NCBI GenBank assembly: GCA_027487675.1
Contig: JAIYDD010000023.1
Coordinates: 1-60,808, forward strand
Reading direction: 5' to 3'
DNA: 60,808 nucleotides
DNA from: Acetobacteraceae bacterium
GTDB lineage: Bacteria; Pseudomonadota; Alphaproteobacteria; Acetobacterales; Acetobacteraceae
Numbering within the stretch: the first letter of the stretch is position 1; each line of letters opens with the position of its first letter. The notes below the pieces were generated by a model that did not search any database, was not told the DNA's origin, and was given only the letters and a program-made list of their open reading frames with translations. Positions 16,133-25,117 of the stretch are shown piece by piece. The translations under genes were made by a program, and so were the position numbers.

Positions 16133-17845
16133 TCAGAACAGGAAGTAGCGCTGCGCCATCGGCAGCACGGTCGCGGGTTCGCAGACCAGCAGCTCGCCAT
16201 CGGCGCGGACCTCGTAGGTCTCGGGGTCCACCTCGATGCGCGGCAGCGCGGCGTTCAGCACCATGTCCTTCTTGCCGATGCCGCCCCGCGTGTTCCCCAC
16301 CGCCAGCAGCGGCCGCGTCAGGCCGTATTGCCGCGCGATGTCCGCCTCCAGCGAGGCGGCGCTGACGAAGGTGACGGAGGACAGCGTGTTGGCGCGCCCA
16401 TAGGCGCCGAACATCGGCCGGTAGTGGATCGGCTGCGGCGTGGGGATCGAGGCGTTGGGATCGCCCATCGGCGCCATCGCGATGGTGCCGCATTTCAGCA
16501 CGTAGTCGGGCTTCACGCCGAAGAAGGCAGGCGACCACAGCACCAGGTCCGCCAGCTTGCCGACCTCCACGCTGCCCACGTGCTGCGCGATGCCCTGCGC
16601 GATCGCCGGGTTGATCGTGTACTTGGCGATGTAGCGGCGGACGCGCAGGTTGTCGTTCTCGCCGGTCTCGCCGGGCAGCCTGCCGCGCTGGACCTTCATC
16701 TTGTGCGCGGTCTGCCAGGTGCGGATGATCACCTCGCCGACGCGTCCCATCGCCTGGCTGTCGGACGACATCATGCTGATGGCGCCGAGGTCGTGCAGGA
16801 TGTCCTCGGCCGCGATCGTCTCCTTGCGGATGCGCGATTCCGCGAAGGCGACGTCTTCCGGGATGCGCGGGTCGAGGTGATGGCAGACCATCAGCATGTC
16901 GAGATGCTCGTCCACCGTGTTCACGGTGTAGGGCATGGTCGGGTTGGTGGAGGACGGCAGGAAGTTCGGCTCGCCGATGACTCGTAGAATGTCGGGCGCG
17001 TGGCCGCCGCCGGCGCCCTCGGTGTGGAAGGCCTGGATGGTGCGCCCCGCCACGGCCTTGATGGTCTCCGTCACGAAGCCCGATTCGTTCAGCGTGTCGG
17101 TGTGGATCGCGACCTGGATGTCGAAGGCATCCGCCACGCGCAGGCAGGTGTCGATGGCCTTGGGCGTGGTGCCCCAATCCTCGTGCAGCTTCATCCCCGC
17201 CGCCCCGGCGCGAACCTGTTCCTCCAGCGCATCCGGCAGCGCGGCGTTGCCCTTGCCGAGGAAGCCGAGATTCATCGGGAAGGCTTCCGCCGCCTGCAGC
17301 ATGCGCGCCATGTGCCAGGGCCCGGGCGTGGAGGTCGTGGCCAGCGTGCCATGCGCAGGGCCCGTGCCGCCGCCGAACATGGTGGTGACGCCGGAGGCCA
17401 GCGCCTCCTCGATCTGCTGCGGGCAGATGAAGTGGATGTGCGGGTCGATGCCGCCCGCGGTCAGGATGCGGCCCTCGCCCGCCAGGATCTCGGTGCCCGG
17501 GCCGATGATGATGTCGACGCCCGGCTGCGTGTCCGGGTTGCCCGCCTTGCCGATCGCGGCGATGCGCCCGTCCTTGAGGCCGACATCGGCCTTGGTGATA
17601 CCGCTGTGATCGACGATCAGCGCGTTGGTGATGACGGTGTCCATCGCGCCGCCGGCGCGCGTGACCTGGGACTGCCCCATGCCATCGCGGATCACCTTGC
17701 CGCCGCCGAACTTCACCTCCTCGCCATAGGTGGTCAGGTCGCGCTCGACCTCGATGATCAGGTCGGTGTCGGCCAGCCGCAGCCGGTCGCCGGTGGTCGG
17801 GCCATACATGCCGGCATAGGCGCGGCGGGAGAGCTTCATCGCCAT
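16133..17845 (-). CDS. ureC: Urease alpha (catalytic) subunit UreC
   Basis: This 570-aa catalytic subunit hydrolyses urea to ammonia and carbamate at a di-nickel centre. Visible landmarks are the N-terminal [20 protein letters not shown], metal ligands in [13 protein letters not shown], the carbamylated Lys in [12 protein letters not shown], the ligand His in [13 protein letters not shown] and [14 protein letters not shown], the flap Cys/His in [20 protein letters not shown], and [13 protein letters not shown]. Length and all key residues are standard. The start at 17845 lies 1 bp after the ureB stop; a second in-frame ATG two codons later (17839) is equally usable. Confidence 0.97.
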   Translation of the reverse strand: MAMKLSRRAYAGMYGPTTGDRLRLADTDLIIEVERDLTTYGEEVKFGGGKVIRDGMGQSQVTRAGGAMDTVITNALIVDHSGITKADVGLKDGRIAAIGKAGNPDTQPGVDIIIGPGTEILAGEGRILTAGGIDPHIHFICPQQIEEALASGVTTMFGGGTGPAHGTLATTSTPGPWHMARMLQAAEAFPMNLGFLGKGNAALPDALEEQVRAGAAGMKLHEDWGTTPKAIDTCLRVADAFDIQVAIHTDTLNESGFVTETIKAVAGRTIQAFHTEGAGGGHAPDILRVIGEPNFLPSSTNPTMPYTVNTVDEHLDMLMVCHHLDPRIPEDVAFAESRIRKETIAAEDILHDLGAISMMSSDSQAMGRVGEVIIRTWQTAHKMKVQRGRLPGETGENDNLRVRRYIAKYTINPAIAQGIAQHVGSVEVGKLADLVLWSPAFFGVKPDYVLKCGTIAMAPMGDPNASIPTPQPIHYRPMFGAYGRANTLSSVTFVSAASLEADIARQYGLTRPLLAVGNTRGGIGKKDMVLNAALPRIEVDPETYEVRADGELLVCEPATVLPMAQRYFLF

Positions 17846-17846
17846 G

Positions 17847-18152
17847 TCAGAGCGCGCCTTCCGTCTCGCCGCGGAAGCCGTGCACGATGCGCGCGCCGCC
17901 GAAGGGGACCAGACGCACCGTCCGCGCCTGCCCCGGTTCGAAGCGCACCGCCGTGCCGGCGGGGATGTCGAGCCGCATGCCGCGTGCCGCCGCGCGGTCG
18001 AAGGCCAGCTCCGGGTTCGTCTCGGCGAAGTGGTAGTGGCTGCCGACCTGCACGGGGCGGTCGCCGGTGTTCGCCACCTCGATCTCGGTCACGGCGCGGC
18101 CGGCATTGATCTCGATCTCGCCCGTGGCGGGGAACAGCTCTCCCGGGATCAT
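17847..18152 (-). CDS. ureB: Urease beta subunit UreB
   Basis: This 101-aa structural subunit begins [19 protein letters not shown]. It contains the conserved [11 protein letters not shown] block and [16 protein letters not shown], then [15 protein letters not shown] at the C-terminus. It is a separate gene from ureA, the usual proteobacterial three-subunit arrangement. Its ATG overlaps the ureA stop (ATGA) and it is 1 bp from ureC, so stoichiometric synthesis through coupled translation is likely. Confidence 0.96.
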   Translation of the reverse strand: MIPGELFPATGEIEINAGRAVTEIEVANTGDRPVQVGSHYHFAETNPELAFDRAAARGMRLDIPAGTAVRFEPGQARTVRLVPFGGARIVHGFRGETEGAL

Positions 18153-18475
18153 GCCGCCTCGCTCCCCGCCGCGTCGCGGATCGGCTGGTGGACGGTGACG
18201 AGCTTGGTGCCGTCCGGGAAGGTGGCTTCCACCTGGATCTCGTGGATCATCTCCGCGACGCCCGGCATCACCTGGTGGCAAGCGAGGACGGTGGCGCCAT
18301 CCCGCATCAGCTCCGCAACGCTGCGGCCGTCGCGCGCGCCTTCCACGACGAAGTCGGTGATCAGCGCCACGGCCTCGGGGTGGTTGAGCGTCACGCCGCG
18401 TTCCAGCCGCCGTCGCGCCACCATCGCCGCCATGGCGATCAGCAGCTTGTCCTTCTCGCGTGGCGTCAGGTTCAT
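18149..18475 (-). CDS. ureA: Urease gamma subunit UreA
   Basis: This 108-aa subunit starts [20 protein letters not shown] and has the family's [36 protein letters not shown]-type C-terminal half (here [18 protein letters not shown]) and VHQPI at the end. It is the first structural gene after ureD (43-bp gap) and overlaps ureB. The last eight residues (AAGSEAA region) extend slightly beyond the common 100-aa form. Confidence 0.96.
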   Translation of the reverse strand: MNLTPREKDKLLIAMAAMVARRRLERGVTLNHPEAVALITDFVVEGARDGRSVAELMRDGATVLACHQVMPGVAEMIHEIQVEATFPDGTKLVTVHQPIRDAAGSEAA

Positions 18476-18518
18476 GCCTTGCCCTCACCCTTCGATGCGC
18501 AGCATGGCGCAGCCGGGA

Positions 18519-19346
18519 TCATGTGCGCCAGAGCCTCGGCAGGCGCGGCGGATGGCCGAGCGCCTCCGCCCGCAGCGCCGCGACCGCCGCCGCGACACCG
18601 CCCCGCACGGCGCCCGCTTCCCCCGCCCAGCGCAACAGCAGCAGCCCGGGTGCGACCAGCGTGGCGCCGCCCGCGGCCAGGCCGCGCGCGCGCGGCAGAT
18701 GCGCGGCGGCATCGGGCGTGGCCAGCAGCAGCGTGGCCAGCGCGCCGGCGCCGTCCAGCAGGAAGCGGCCGCGGGCGGCGGCCGGGGCCTCGATGCGCAG
18801 GGCATCGGCCCAGGCGAGGCGCCCCGCGCGCCGGACCCGCCAGCGGTCGTGCAGCGCGCCCTGCGCGAAGCGCTCGCCCCGCGCGCCGCGGCCCAGCACG
18901 AGCATCTCCGCCGCCAGCAGCCGGGCATCGGGCGGGAGGTCGATCTCCAACCGGCGCGAGAGGCGCGCGCCGTCGAACAATATGGTCTCCTGCGGCAGCC
19001 ATTCGCAGACGGCGCCGGATCCGAGGGAAACGGCGGCGGCGATCTCGGTGGCCTCGCCGAGGCTGCGATAGACCTTCTCCGCCGCCGGCGTGGTCGCGGT
19101 GAAGCGCGCGCCCTGCGCAAGCCGCAGCGACAGATCGAGCGCATCGCCGCCGGCGAGCCCGCCCGCGACATTGCAGAAGGCGCCGAGCGTCGGGTCGCCC
19201 TCGTCCACATCGGGGAACAGCAGGCGCAGCGGCGCGGCGTGGAACAGATGCGCGATGCGCGCCCCGCCCGGCCCTGCGCGCAGGCCGAGTTGCGCCTGCC
19301 CGCGCGCGCGCTGGTGGCGGATCCGGACGGGCAGGGCATCGGGCAT
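18519..19346 (-). CDS. ureD: Urease accessory protein UreD
   Basis: UreD (275 aa; UreH in some species) scaffolds apo-urease for nickel insertion. Recognisable blocks are LRLLFPDVDEGDP, FCNVAGGLAGGDALDLSL (conserved GG-GD turn), AEKVYRSLGEATEIAA (typical AEKVYR) and WLPQETILFDGARLSRR. ATG 19346 is taken as the start because it gives MPDALPVRIRHQRARG, matching family N-termini; the frame stays open upstream but without homology. It heads the minus-strand urease operon and is divergent from urtA across a 346-bp gap. Confidence 0.93.
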   Translation of the reverse strand: MPDALPVRIRHQRARGQAQLGLRAGPGGARIAHLFHAAPLRLLFPDVDEGDPTLGAFCNVAGGLAGGDALDLSLRLAQGARFTATTPAAEKVYRSLGEATEIAAAVSLGSGAVCEWLPQETILFDGARLSRRLEIDLPPDARLLAAEMLVLGRGARGERFAQGALHDRWRVRRAGRLAWADALRIEAPAAARGRFLLDGAGALATLLLATPDAAAHLPRARGLAAGGATLVAPGLLLLRWAGEAGAVRGGVAAAVAALRAEALGHPPRLPRLWRT

Positions 19347-19578
19347 CAGGCGAAGCGAAGCACGCGGCGCCGCGGCTGCAAACCGGCGCGACGGGCGGGC
19401 GGGCGGATTAATTCCTGCCAAGCTTTGCGGCCACTTGCGGCGCCCGGCGTGACCACCCGTCCATGTGCACGTTTCGGAGGCGTCAAAATCGGCTTCCGCA
19501 CCAGGGGGCGCCTGCGACTCGGGCAGGGGCGCATCGGTCCAGGCGGGGCTGTCCTTCAGGATCGTATGCGATGGTGGC

Positions 19579-19594
19579 TGGCACGCATCTCGCA
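19579..19594 (+). promoter_or_regulatory. Candidate sigma-54 (-24/-12) promoter for urtABCDE
   Basis: TGGCACGCATCTCGCA matches the sigma-54 consensus TGGCACG-N4-TTGCA at every fixed base except one (the second T is C). It has the essential GG at 19580-19581 and GC at 19592-19593 at the correct spacing. It lies about 100 bp before the urtA ATG, so transcription would start near 19605. This fits known nitrogen-limitation (NtrC) control of urea transport. The rest of the 346-bp urtA/ureD gap (19347-19692) holds no gene. A weak NtrC-like half-site TGCAC at 19465-19469 is about 115 bp upstream, and no clear promoter for ureD was found. Confidence 0.6.
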
Positions 19595-19692
19595 ACGCGT
19601 TTCCCCGGCCCGGATCCGGGACGCGGCGCGGTGCGACCGCGCGGCCTGGTGTGGCTGCGGGCGACGGGCCTGATGAGGAGGCGGAGACACAG

Positions 19693-20937
19693 ATGACCCA
19701 TGACTTCCGGCTGTCGCGGCGCGCGGCGCTGCTCGGCGCCGGCGCGGCGCTCGCCGCGCCCGCGATCCGTCCTTCCCTGGCGCAGGCCGCGCCGATCCGC
19801 GTCGGCGTGCTGCATTCGCTGTCCGGCACCATGGCGATCAGCGAGACCGCGCTGCGCGACACGGTCCTGATGATGATCGAATGGCAGAATGCCCGTGGCG
19901 GCATCCTCGGCCGGCGGCTGGAGCCGGTGGTGGTCGACCCCGCCTCCAACTGGCCGCTGTTTGCCGAGAAGGCGCGCGAGCTGCTGCAGGTCTCCCGCGT
20001 CGACGTCACCTTCGGCTGCTGGACCAGCGTCTCCCGCAAGTCGGTCCTGCCGGTGTTCGAGGAGCTGAACGGCCTGCTGTTCTACCCCGTGCAGTACGAG
20101 GGCGAGGAGGAAAGCCGCAACATCTTCTACACCGGCGCCGCGCCGAACCAGCAGGCGATCCCGGCGGTGGAATACCTGATGTCGGCCGATGGCGGCGGCG
20201 CGCGGCGCATCGCGCTGCTCGGCACGGACTATGTCTATCCGCGCACGACCAACCGCATCCTGCGCGCCTTCCTGAATTCGAAGGGCATCGCGGACGCCGA
20301 CATCATGGAGGAATACACCCCCTTCGGGCACAGCGACTGGCAGGGCATCGTCAGCCGCGTGAAGCGCTTCGCCGGCGAGGGCAAGAAGACCGCGATCGTC
20401 TCCACCATCAACGGCGACGCCAACGTCCCCTTCTACCGCGAGCTCGGCAACCAGGGCATCCGCGCGGAGGACATCCCCTCCGTCGCCTTCTCGGTGGGCG
20501 AGGAGGAGCTGGCGGGCATCGACACCCGTCCGCTCGTCGGGCACCTGGCGGCGTGGAACTACTTCATGTCGGTGCAGTCGCCGGCGAACACCGAGTTCCT
20601 GAACCTCTGGCGCGCCTATATCCGCAACCCGCGGCGCGTCACCAACGACCCGATGGAGGCCACTCTCGTCGGCTTCCGCATGTGGGCGCAGGCGGTGGCG
20701 CAGGCGGGCACGACCGGCGTGGATGCGGTGCGCACCGCGATGTATGGCCAGAAGGTCGATGCGCCCTCCGGCTTCACGCTGGAGATGCACCGCAACCACC
20801 ACCTGTCCAAGCCGGTGATGATCGGCGAGGTGCAGGCCGACGGCCAGTTCAACATCGTCTGGCGGACGCCGGGCCCGATCGTGGCCGAGAACTGGTCGCC
20901 CTTCATCCCCGAGAACGCCAACCGCCGCCGCGGCTGA
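19693..20937 (+). CDS. urtA: Urea ABC transporter, periplasmic substrate-binding protein UrtA
   Basis: This 414-aa periplasmic urea receptor has a twin-arginine signal (LSRRAALLGAGAALAAPA) cleaved around residues 30-35, so it is probably exported folded. The mature protein has the UrtA hallmarks IRVGVLHSLSGTMAISE, MIEWQNARGGILGRRLEPVV, FGCWTSVSRKSVLPVFEE and FYPVQYEGEEESRNIFYTG, plus the C-terminal HHLSKPVMIGEVQADGQF. ATG 19693 is preceded by GAGGCGGAGA. It is the first gene of urtABCDE and opposite the urease operon, so uptake and hydrolysis of urea are linked. A hairpin follows its stop. Confidence 0.96.
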   Translation: MTHDFRLSRRAALLGAGAALAAPAIRPSLAQAAPIRVGVLHSLSGTMAISETALRDTVLMMIEWQNARGGILGRRLEPVVVDPASNWPLFAEKARELLQVSRVDVTFGCWTSVSRKSVLPVFEELNGLLFYPVQYEGEEESRNIFYTGAAPNQQAIPAVEYLMSADGGGARRIALLGTDYVYPRTTNRILRAFLNSKGIADADIMEEYTPFGHSDWQGIVSRVKRFAGEGKKTAIVSTINGDANVPFYRELGNQGIRAEDIPSVAFSVGEEELAGIDTRPLVGHLAAWNYFMSVQSPANTEFLNLWRAYIRNPRRVTNDPMEATLVGFRMWAQAVAQAGTTGVDAVRTAMYGQKVDAPSGFTLEMHRNHHLSKPVMIGEVQADGQFNIVWRTPGPIVAENWSPFIPENANRRRG

Positions 20938-20945
20938 GCGACCGG

Positions 20946-20969
20946 CCGGGGGCGGCGCGCCGCCCCCGG
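20946..20969 (+). terminator. Perfect 24-nt palindrome between urtA and urtB
   Basis: Bases 20946-20969 form a perfect 12+12 inverted repeat (about 10 bp of stem with a 4-nt loop), with no T run after it, in the 42-bp gap between urtA and urtB. In binding-protein operons such hairpins commonly stabilise the receptor mRNA or cause partial termination, so more receptor than membrane subunits is made. Confidence 0.55.
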
Positions 20970-20979
20970 TCACACCTGC

Positions 20980-22551
20980 ATGACACGGATCTTCCTGTTC
21001 ATCCTCCTGCTCGCCGCGGCGCTGCCGGCGCGCGCGCAGGATCCGTTCCTGTCGGCGCTGCCGGGCCTCGGCGGCGGCTTCGGCGCGCAGGCGGAGGCGG
21101 TGGAGCGCCTCGGCGCGCTCGGCGATCCGCGCGCCATCCCGCTGCTGCGCGCGCTCGGCGACGGGCGGCTGCTGCGCCGCGCCGACGGCACGCTGCTGGT
21201 CCGCGACGGCGCCACGCTGACCGAGGCCGCGACCGGCACGACCGCCGAGGCCGGCACGCCCGAGCCCGCCCGCATTAACATCAACAACCGCGTCCGCGTC
21301 GCGCTGCGCGGCGCGCTGGGCCGGCTGCAGCTGGTCTCCCCCGATCCCGCCGAGCGCCTGACCGCGGCCGAAGGCGTGCTGCGCAGCCGCAGCGCCGAGA
21401 ACGTGCCGCTGCTGGAAGCGGCGCTGGCGCGTGAGACGGTGCCGCGCATCCGCAGCCGCATGGAACTCGCGCTGGGTGCTTCGCGCCTGGTCGCGACCGA
21501 TCCCGACGCCAAGCGCGCCGGCATCGCCACCCTCGGCGCCTCCGCCTCGCCCGAGGCGCGGTCGGTGCTGCTGGAAGCCCGTGCGCAGAACCCGGACCTG
21601 CTGCCGGAGATCGAGGCCGCGGTCGCCGCCATCGACCGCCGGCTCGCGATCCGCCGCGGGGTGGAGACGGTGTTCCAGGGCCTCTCGCTCGGCTCCGTGC
21701 TGCTGCTCGCCGCGCTCGGGCTCGCCATCACCTTCGGCGTCATGGGCGTGATCAACATGGCGCATGGGGAATTCGTGATGCTCGGCGCCTACACCACCTT
21801 CGTGGTGCAGGAGATCTGCCGGGGCATTCCCTGGCTGCTGCCTTGGTCGCTGCCGCTCTCGATTCCCGCGGCCTTCCTGGTGACAGCGCTGGCGGGGGGG
21901 GCGATGGAACGCGGGCTGATCCGCCACCTCTACGGCCGCCCGCTGGAGACGCTGCTGCTGACCTTCGGCGTCGGCATGATGATCCAGCAGGCCGTGCGGC
22001 TCGGCTTCGGCGCGCAGAACCGGGAAGTGCTGAGCCCGTCCTGGATGCAGGGCACGATCCTGCTGCCGATGGACATTCCGCTGACGCAGAACCGCCTCTG
22101 GATCCTGCTGTTCAGCCTGGTCGTGCTGGGGCTGGTGGTGCTGGCCATCCGCTTCACCCGCTTCGGGCTGGAGATGCGGGCCGTCACGCAGCGCCGCGCC
22201 ATCGCGTCCTCCATGGGCATCCGCACGGGGCGGGTGGATGCGCTGACCTTCGCCTTCGGGTCGGGCATCGCCGGCATCGCCGGCGTGGCGCTCAGCCAGA
22301 TCGACAACGTCTCGCCCAACCTCGGCACCGGCTACATCATCGACAGCTTCCTCGTCGTGGTGTTCGGCGGCGTCGGGAGTCTCGCCGGCACGCTGGTCGG
22401 CGCGATGGGGCTCGGCCTGGTCAACAAACTGCTGGAGCCCTGGGCCGGCGCGGTGCTCGCCAAGGTCTTCGTGCTGGTCGCCGCCATGATCTTCATCCAG
22501 CGCCGGCCGCGCGGCCTGTTCGCCCAGAAGGGCAGGGCGGCGGAGGCATGA
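20980..22551 (+). CDS. urtB: Urea ABC transporter permease UrtB
   Basis: This 523-aa protein starts with a signal-like segment (FLFILLLAAALPARAQ). A long soluble extracytoplasmic region of about 210 residues follows, as is typical of UrtB but not of other LivH permeases. The LivH-type permease begins near residue 230 (GLSLGSVLLLAALGLAITFG, GVINMAHGEFVMLGAY). It ends with the coupling region VTQRRAIASSMGIRTGRVDAL and YIIDSFLVVVFGGVGSLAGT. Its stop overlaps urtC (ATGA). Confidence 0.95.
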   Translation: MTRIFLFILLLAAALPARAQDPFLSALPGLGGGFGAQAEAVERLGALGDPRAIPLLRALGDGRLLRRADGTLLVRDGATLTEAATGTTAEAGTPEPARININNRVRVALRGALGRLQLVSPDPAERLTAAEGVLRSRSAENVPLLEAALARETVPRIRSRMELALGASRLVATDPDAKRAGIATLGASASPEARSVLLEARAQNPDLLPEIEAAVAAIDRRLAIRRGVETVFQGLSLGSVLLLAALGLAITFGVMGVINMAHGEFVMLGAYTTFVVQEICRGIPWLLPWSLPLSIPAAFLVTALAGGAMERGLIRHLYGRPLETLLLTFGVGMMIQQAVRLGFGAQNREVLSPSWMQGTILLPMDIPLTQNRLWILLFSLVVLGLVVLAIRFTRFGLEMRAVTQRRAIASSMGIRTGRVDALTFAFGSGIAGIAGVALSQIDNVSPNLGTGYIIDSFLVVVFGGVGSLAGTLVGAMGLGLVNKLLEPWAGAVLAKVFVLVAAMIFIQRRPRGLFAQKGRAAEA

Positions 22552-23642
22552 GCGTCACCGCCCTGCGCGCGCCGGCGCCCTCCCGCCTGCGGCTCGGCCT
22601 GCGTGCCGTGCTGGTCGCGGCGGTGCTGGTGCTGGCGGCCTTTCCGCTGCTGAACACGCTGCCCGAGGCGCATCCGCTGCACGTCTCGGACTTCCTCGTC
22701 TCCGTCACCGGCAAGTGGATCTGCTACGCGATCCTGGCGCTGTCGCTGGATCTCGCCTGGGGCTATGCGGGCATCCTCTCGCTGGGGCACGGCGCGTTCT
22801 TCGCGCTCGGCGGCTACGCGATGGGGATGCACCTGATGCGGCTGATCGGGCCGAGGGGCGTCTATGGCCATCCGGTGCTGCCGGACTTCATGGTGTTCCT
22901 GGGCTATCGCGAGCTGCCCTGGTACTGGCTCGGCTTCGACAACTTCGCCTTCGCCATGCTGATGGTCCTCGCCGTGCCGGGGCTGCTGGCCTTCCTGCTC
23001 GGCTGGCTCTGCTTCCGCAGCCGCATCACCGGCGTCTATCTCTCCATCATCACGCAGGCGATGACCTATGCGCTGATGCTGGCCTTCTTCCGCAACGACA
23101 TGGGCTTCGGCGGCAACAACGGCTTCACCGACTTCAAGGAGCTGCTGGGCATGCCGCTCAACACCTCCTTCGCGCGCGGGGCGCTGTTCTACGCGTCGCT
23201 GATCTCGCTGGTGGGGTGCTACCTGCTCTGCCGCTGGATCGCCGGCACGAAGTACGGCCGCGTGCTGACCGCGATCCGCGATGCGGAGAATCGCGTGCGC
23301 TTCCTCGGCTACTCCGTCACGCAGCACAAGCTCTTCGCCTTCGTGCTGTCGGCGATGATGGCGGGCTGGGCCGGCGCGCTCTACGTGCCGCAGGTGGGCA
23401 TCATCAACCCGGGCGAGTTCAGCCCGGGCAACTCGATCGAGGCGGTGGTCTGGGTCGCCGTCGGCGGCCGCGGCACGCTGGTCGGCGCGATCCTCGGCGC
23501 GTTCAGCGTCAATGGGCTGAAGACCTGGCTGACCAGCGCGGCGCCGGACCTCTGGCTGTTCGTGCTCGGCGGGTTGTTCGTGCTGGTCACGCTGTTCCTG
23601 CCGCGCGGGCTGATCGGGCTGTTCCAGGGGCGCGCGAAATGA
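22548..23642 (+). CDS. urtC: Urea ABC transporter permease UrtC
   Basis: This 364-aa LivM-type permease has KWICYAILALSLDLAWGYAG and LSLGHGAFFALGGYAMGMH near the N-terminus. The UrtC-specific insertion YRELPWYWLGFDNFAFAM comes next, then FGGNNGFTDFKELLG, IRDAENRVRFLGYSVTQHK (the ATPase-coupling loop) and NSIEAVVWVAVGGRGTLVG. It pairs with UrtB to form the urea channel. It overlaps urtB and urtD by ATGA on both sides. Confidence 0.95.
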   Translation: MSVTALRAPAPSRLRLGLRAVLVAAVLVLAAFPLLNTLPEAHPLHVSDFLVSVTGKWICYAILALSLDLAWGYAGILSLGHGAFFALGGYAMGMHLMRLIGPRGVYGHPVLPDFMVFLGYRELPWYWLGFDNFAFAMLMVLAVPGLLAFLLGWLCFRSRITGVYLSIITQAMTYALMLAFFRNDMGFGGNNGFTDFKELLGMPLNTSFARGALFYASLISLVGCYLLCRWIAGTKYGRVLTAIRDAENRVRFLGYSVTQHKLFAFVLSAMMAGWAGALYVPQVGIINPGEFSPGNSIEAVVWVAVGGRGTLVGAILGAFSVNGLKTWLTSAAPDLWLFVLGGLFVLVTLFLPRGLIGLFQGRAK

Positions 23643-24379
23643 GGAAGGGTCGCAGGCTCTACCTCGATGGCGTGTCCGTCGTCTTCGACGGCTTCCGCGC
23701 GCTGAACAACCTCTCGCTGATCGTCGATCCCGGCGAGCTGCGCGCGGTGATCGGCCCGAACGGCGCGGGCAAGACCACGATGATGGACTGCATCACCGGC
23801 AAGACGCGCCCCACCGCCGGCACGGTCGAGTTCGGCGAGCAGGATCTGACGCGGCTGGACGAAGCGACGATCGCCAATCTCGGCATCGGCCGGAAGTTCC
23901 AGAAGCCTACGGTGTTCGACGCGCTGACGGTGTTCGAGAATTTGGAGCTGGCGCTGAAGGCCCCGCGCGGCCCGATCGCCTGCCTGCGCTGGGCGCTGGG
24001 CGGGGAAGCCCGCACCCGCATCGAGCGCACCATGTCGGAGATCGGGCTGACTGAGCGCGCGCAGGACAGGGCCGCCATCCTCTCCCACGGCCAGCGCCAA
24101 TGGCTGGAGATCGGCATGCTGCTGATGCAGGATCCCGACCTGCTGCTGGTGGACGAACCCGTCGCCGGCATGACGGACGCCGAGACCGAGCACACGGCAA
24201 AACTGCTGGCCGGCATCGCCGGCGAACGCAGCGTGGTGGTGGTGGAGCACGACCTGGAATTCGTCCGCGCGCTGGGCTGCAAGGTCACGGTGCTGTCGGA
24301 AGGGTCGGTGCTGTCGGAAGGCACGATCGACCACGTGCAGAACGACGCCCGCGTCATCGAAGTCTATCTGGGCCGCTGA
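23639..24379 (+). CDS. urtD: Urea ABC transporter ATPase UrtD
   Basis: This 246-aa LivG-type ATPase has Walker A GPNGAGKTTMMDCITGKTRP, the Q-loop GIGRKFQKPTVFDALTV, the signature ILSHGQRQWLEIGMLL (SHGQRQ in place of LSGGQ, as usual for UrtD) and Walker B LLLVDEPVAGMTDAET with a switch His in VVEHDLEFVR. It is translationally coupled to urtC. An eight-residue near-duplicate (LSEGSVLSEG) lies near the C-terminus. Confidence 0.95.
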   Translation: MRKGRRLYLDGVSVVFDGFRALNNLSLIVDPGELRAVIGPNGAGKTTMMDCITGKTRPTAGTVEFGEQDLTRLDEATIANLGIGRKFQKPTVFDALTVFENLELALKAPRGPIACLRWALGGEARTRIERTMSEIGLTERAQDRAAILSHGQRQWLEIGMLLMQDPDLLLVDEPVAGMTDAETEHTAKLLAGIAGERSVVVVEHDLEFVRALGCKVTVLSEGSVLSEGTIDHVQNDARVIEVYLGR

Positions 24380-24384
24380 CGCGC

Positions 24385-25077
24385 ATGCTGGATGTCGCCC
24401 GGATCGATCTCTACTACGGCGCCAGCCACTGCCTGCGCGGCGTGTCGCTGCAGGCGGAGCCCGGCCGTGTCGCCGCGGTGCTCGGGCGCAACGGCGTCGG
24501 CAAGTCGTCGCTGCTGCGCTCCATCATGGGGCTGGAACGCGTGCGGTCCGGGCGCATCACCTGGGAAGGGCGCGACATCACCACGATTGGGCCGGCGGAG
24601 CGCGCGCGCGCGGGTCTCGGCTACGTGCCGCAGGGGCGGGAGATCTTCCCCTTCCTGACGGTGCAGGAGAACCTGGAGACGGCTCTGGCCGCCGCCCCGC
24701 GCGGGTCCAAGGTGGACAGCGAGGTCTTCGACCTGTTCCCCATCCTGCGGCAGTTCCTGCGCCGCCGCGGCGGGGACCTCTCGGGCGGGCAGCAGCAGCA
24801 ACTGGCGATCGCGCGCGCGCTCTGCGCCCGGCCGCGGCTGCTGATCCTCGACGAGCCGACCGAGGGCATCCAGCCTTCCGTCATCAAGGACATCGCCCGC
24901 GTCATCCGCCACCTGGCGCGGGACCGGAAGATGGCGGTGATCCTGGTGGAGCAGTACTACGATTTCGCGCGCGAGCTGGCCGATACGGTCACGGTGATGG
25001 TGCGCGGGGAAGTGGCGCTGGCCGGCGCGTCCGAAGCGTTGGATGGGGACGCGGTGCGGCGACTGCTGACCGTGTAG
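24385..25077 (+). CDS. urtE: Urea ABC transporter ATPase UrtE
   Basis: This 230-aa LivF-type ATPase starts MLDVARIDLYYGASHCLRGV. It has Walker A GRNGVGKSSLLRSIMGLE, the Q-loop GYVPQGREIFPFLTVQENL, the signature DLSGGQQQQLAIARAL and Walker B LLILDEPTEGIQPS, with switch His replaced in VILVEQYYDFA (Gln, normal for this family). It is the last gene of the transporter operon. An IS remnant starts 40 bp after its stop. Confidence 0.95.
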   Translation: MLDVARIDLYYGASHCLRGVSLQAEPGRVAAVLGRNGVGKSSLLRSIMGLERVRSGRITWEGRDITTIGPAERARAGLGYVPQGREIFPFLTVQENLETALAAAPRGSKVDSEVFDLFPILRQFLRRRGGDLSGGQQQQLAIARALCARPRLLILDEPTEGIQPSVIKDIARVIRHLARDRKMAVILVEQYYDFARELADTVTVMVRGEVALAGASEALDGDAVRRLLTV

Positions 25078-25117
25078 GGCGCGAGGCAAAGGACGAGTGC
25101 AGGGGGCAGGTCTGCAA

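Noticed and set aside
19465-19481. NtrC-type palindrome upstream of the sigma-54 site
   Set aside because: Only the first half (TGCAC) fits; the second half does not match GGTGCA, so it is not listed as an operator.
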